From: JARKQH01 sp964631605
Lineage (GTDB): Bacteria; Verrucomicrobiota; Verrucomicrobiia; Limisphaerales; UBA8199
Assembly: GCA_964631605.1 (NCBI GenBank)
Contig: CAZVYG010000061.1
Span: 1 to 33,571 of the forward strand
Reading direction: 5' to 3'
DNA: 33,571 nt
A program made the position numbers and the translations under genes. This document shows, one piece after another, positions 31,041 through 33,571 of the stretch. The notes under the pieces are model-generated. The model made no database searches and was not told the DNA's origin. It saw only the letters and a program-made list of their open reading frames with translations. Numbering within the stretch: the stretch's first letter is position 1; every line of letters starts with the position of its first letter.

Positions 31041-33571
31041 ATGAAAATACGTGTCTTAAATTCTCTGTTTACCGGCCTGTTGTCCGCGGCAATCGGTCTT
31101 GCGGCGGTGGCCGAGATTCGCGCCAACGACTGGGTTAACCCTGGAACCGGCGATTGGGCGGACCCAGCCAACTGGAACCCGGCGGCCGTGCCGGATGCAG
31201 CCGGCGGTTGGGCGATTGGCAATGTCGGCAACGGCGGCACTGCCGTGATCAGCACAGCCGTCCCCGCCGTCAGTGAAGCTTGGGCGGGCAATGGGGGGGT
31301 TGCCGGCAACATCGTCGTGACCAACGGCGGCACTTTGACGGTCAACAACTGGCTGGTCATGGCCCGGATGTATCAGTCGGCCAGTCCCACTCCGTTCAGC
31401 ACGCTGACCATCCACAACGGCACATTGAACAAGTCGGGGGACGGCCTGATTGTCGGCGACAATTACGCCGGCATGTGGGGTGACGGCCAGATGACTATTG
31501 CGGGGACCAGTACGGTCAATGTGACCGGCGGCTGGTGGGGCATCGGCAACGGGGCCAGCAGCCGCGGCACGGTTTATATCAAGGACAACGCCGTGGTCAA
31601 CGCCGCAGGCTATGACTTTAACGTCGGCGATTACGGCTCCGGGGCGGGCGTCTGTTACGTCAGCGACAACGCCAGGCTGAATGTTTCACGGTTTTGGATC
31701 GGCAAGTTCGACACCGTCGCCGGCGCCCTGTGGCAGAGCGGGGGCGCCATCAACGGCATCGAACCGAACGCGAACGAATGGACGATCGGCGGCGAGAACA
31801 GCGCGGGGGTGGACGTGATTGGCTTTTACCACCTGTCGGCGGGTTCGCTGACCTGTCCCTTCAATTTTCAGGTGGGGCGGTATGGCATCGGTCTGCTTTA
31901 TCAGACCGGCGGCACGATCACCCAATCCGGCTGGTCGGATTTCGCCCGCTACCCCACGGGCCGCGGCATCGGCTGGCTTACCGGCGGCACCTTCACGCAT
32001 AACGGCACCGGCACGCACCAGATGGTGGGCGAACAAGGCCGCGGCGAGCTGACGGTTGCGGGCACCGCCGTCTTCGAAACCACCATCAGCCTCTGGGTCG
32101 GGCAGATGGCTACTGCCACCGGCTTCCTCAACCTGAACGGCGGCACGGTCCGCGTGCCGAAGCTCGAGCGGCTCAGCGGCCTGGGCTACCTCAGCTTCAA
32201 CGGCGGCGTGCTCCAAGCCAAGGCCAGCGACCCGACCTTCCTCGGCGGTTTCACCGACGCCCGGGTTTTCGCCGGCAACGCAATCTTTGACACGGCGGGC
32301 TACAATATTGGCGTAAGCCAGCCGTTGCTCGCCCCGACGGGGTCGGGCGTCGCCAGCATCGCCATCAGCAGCCCCGGTTCGGGCTATGTGGCTGCGCCGG
32401 CGGTGGAAATCACTGGTGACGGTTTCGGCGCGCTTGCGGTGGCCGAAATAGACCGGTTTGCCGGCACGGTGACCAACATCGTGATTACGTGCCCCGGCCG
32501 CGATTACACGTGGGCCACCGCGTCGTTGATCAGCGGCGCCAACAGTCTGGTTGTGCCCGCGAGCCTCGACATGCCAGTCCTCGGCACCTTTGCCTCGGGC
32601 GGGTTGGTGAAGAATGGCGCCGGGACGCTGACGCTCTCGGGCGCGAACACCTACTCCGGCGCGACGGTGGTCAATGCCGGAGCCCTGGAAACAACCACCG
32701 CCTCGACCGGCGGCGGCGCTTACATTCTGGCTGACGGCACCCGCTTCGCCCTGCAGGTGGTGAGCGACGAAGGCCAGCTCGCGGCCAGCAGCCTGACGCT
32801 CGGCACGAGCACCGGCCTGACTCTGGACCTCGACCTCGGCAGCTTTGGGAATCCGACGCAGGCTCCGATCAAGGTGGCGGGAGCGCTTGCGGTCAACGGG
32901 ACCATCACGATCAACATTGCCGACGGCATGCCGCAACTGGGCAGTTTCCCGCTGATCAAGTATGGCAGCCGGACGGGCGCGGGGAGTTTCGTGTTGGGTT
33001 CCCTGCCAATCGGTGTCCAGGCCAACCTGGCGACCAATATCGCCAACAGTTCCCTTGACCTGGTGATCAGCGCCGTGGCGGCGCCGCGGTGGGACGGGCA
33101 GGCCGGCGGCTTCTGGGACATCGGGCTGACGACCAACTGGGTCGAACTCAGCACCGGTTTGCCCTCGTTTTACAATGACGGGCTCGTCGCCCTGTTCGAC
33201 GACGCGGCACAGGGAACCACGACGGTCAATCTGGTTGCCAACGTGCAGCCGGCGGGCGTGACGGTGAACAACACCAATCTGGCTTACACGCTGATTGGCA
33301 CCGGCAAGATCGGCGGCGCGGGCGGCCTGACCAAACGGGGCACCGGCACGTTCACCATTGCGAACTCGGCGGGCAACGACTACACGGGGCCGACCACCAT
33401 TGCCGGCGGCACGCTGGTGGTCACCAACCTGGCCAACGGCGGCCAGCCCAGCGCGATTGGCGCCGCTTCGGCCGCACCGGAAAACCTCGTCCTGGCGGGC
33501 GGCACACTCAGCTATGCCGGCGTCCCCGCCTCGGCCAACCGCGGTTATTCGGTCCAGGCCCCCCGCAGCGC
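31041..33571 (+). CDS. Large secreted protein with autotransporter-associated beta-strand repeats (3' end beyond window)
   Basis: An open frame from ATG 31041 to the window edge, at least 843 residues with no stop. The N-terminus is a signal peptide (FTGLLSAAIGLAAVAEIRA) followed by NDWVNPGTGDWADPANW, the usual opening of Verrucomicrobiota beta-helix proteins. About residues 80-400 are short Gly/Asn/Thr-rich units (TLTIHNGTLNKSGDGLIVGD and similar) expected to form a beta-helix. Typical beta-strand-repeat units (TIGR02601-like) occur near residues 522-550 (NGAGTLTLSGANTYSGATVVNAGAL) and 763-795 (TGTFTIANSAGNDYTGPTTIAGGTLVV). A SPGSGY unit lies near 440. Such proteins are often several thousand residues and may end in a PEP-CTERM-like sorting signal; that end is not in view. 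Function unknown, probably extracellular. Confidence 0.88.
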   Translation, partial: MKIRVLNSLFTGLLSAAIGLAAVAEIRANDWVNPGTGDWADPANWNPAAVPDAAGGWAIGNVGNGGTAVISTAVPAVSEAWAGNGGVAGNIVVTNGGTLTVNNWLVMARMYQSASPTPFSTLTIHNGTLNKSGDGLIVGDNYAGMWGDGQMTIAGTSTVNVTGGWWGIGNGASSRGTVYIKDNAVVNAAGYDFNVGDYGSGAGVCYVSDNARLNVSRFWIGKFDTVAGALWQSGGAINGIEPNANEWTIGGENSAGVDVIGFYHLSAGSLTCPFNFQVGRYGIGLLYQTGGTITQSGWSDFARYPTGRGIGWLTGGTFTHNGTGTHQMVGEQGRGELTVAGTAVFETTISLWVGQMATATGFLNLNGGTVRVPKLERLSGLGYLSFNGGVLQAKASDPTFLGGFTDARVFAGNAIFDTAGYNIGVSQPLLAPTGSGVASIAISSPGSGYVAAPAVEITGDGFGALAVAEIDRFAGTVTNIVITCPGRDYTWATASLISGANSLVVPASLDMPVLGTFASGGLVKNGAGTLTLSGANTYSGATVVNAGALETTTASTGGGAYILADGTRFALQVVSDEGQLAASSLTLGTSTGLTLDLDLGSFGNPTQAPIKVAGALAVNGTITINIADGMPQLGSFPLIKYGSRTGAGSFVLGSLPIGVQANLATNIANSSLDLVISAVAAPRWDGQAGGFWDIGLTTNWVELSTGLPSFYNDGLVALFDDAAQGTTTVNLVANVQPAGVTVNNTNLAYTLIGTGKIGGAGGLTKRGTGTFTIANSAGNDYTGPTTIAGGTLVVTNLANGGQPSAIGAASAAPENLVLAGGTLSYAGVPASANRGYSVQAPRS

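Noticed and set aside
31686..32936. A 416-codon minus-strand frame inside the beta-strand-repeat gene
   Set aside because: It is antisense to a continuous repeat-bearing frame with a signal peptide; such frames are common opposite Gly/Thr/Ala-rich genes.

Overview
This GC-rich window most likely comes from a member of the Verrucomicrobiota (Pedosphaera/Limisphaerales-like). That is an inference from content: an EF-Tu with an unusual switch I of the kind I recall from this phylum, a paired DUF1800/DUF1501 locus, a DapL-type lysine pathway enzyme, a very large secreted protein with autotransporter-associated beta-strand repeats, and a secreted hydrolase ending in the 'VESTTNL..W' module common in these bacteria. 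No rRNA, IS element or CRISPR array was seen.

Layout. Positions 1-1300 (minus) hold the 5' part of tuf preceded by tRNA-Thr(GGT) and a strong promoter. Positions 1449-6128 (minus) hold asnA, a small unnamed protein and the DUF1800-DUF1501 pair. Positions 6272-10303 (plus) hold dapL, an M48 membrane protease, rpsU (bS21, probable TTG start, hairpins on both sides) and a sugar-phosphate-isomerase-like TIM barrel. Positions 10393-16624 (minus) form a tightly coupled export operon: two tiny cysteine-bearing membrane proteins (DUF6132-like, DUF2892/YgaP-like), then TolC-like, lipoprotein adaptor and RND permease genes, with ATGA overlaps at two junctions. A GH127/DUF1680 glycosidase is divergent from it (16844-19213, plus). 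An M23 peptidase follows (19337-20392, minus).

Positions 20393-26629 (minus) are the most unusual part. In transcription order they hold a B12-type radical SAM gene that appears to have lost its FeS-cluster region by an in-frame deletion, a short N-terminal remnant resembling a C45 (acyl-CoA:6-APA acyltransferase-like) protein starting just after it, two membrane-anchored proteins with acyl-carrier-like C-terminal domains, a small lipoprotein, a 946-residue protein combining a TolB/FlgO-like domain, TPRs, a transglutaminase core and Sel1 repeats, and a PIN-domain remnant. This looks like a partly decayed and remodelled accessory locus; its function is unknown.

Positions 26910-33571 hold a UPF0173 metal-dependent hydrolase, a secreted alpha/beta hydrolase, a convergent amidohydrolase and the start of the large beta-strand-repeat protein, which runs off the end. 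Many long antisense reading frames exist because of the GC-rich codon usage; they are treated as shadows.
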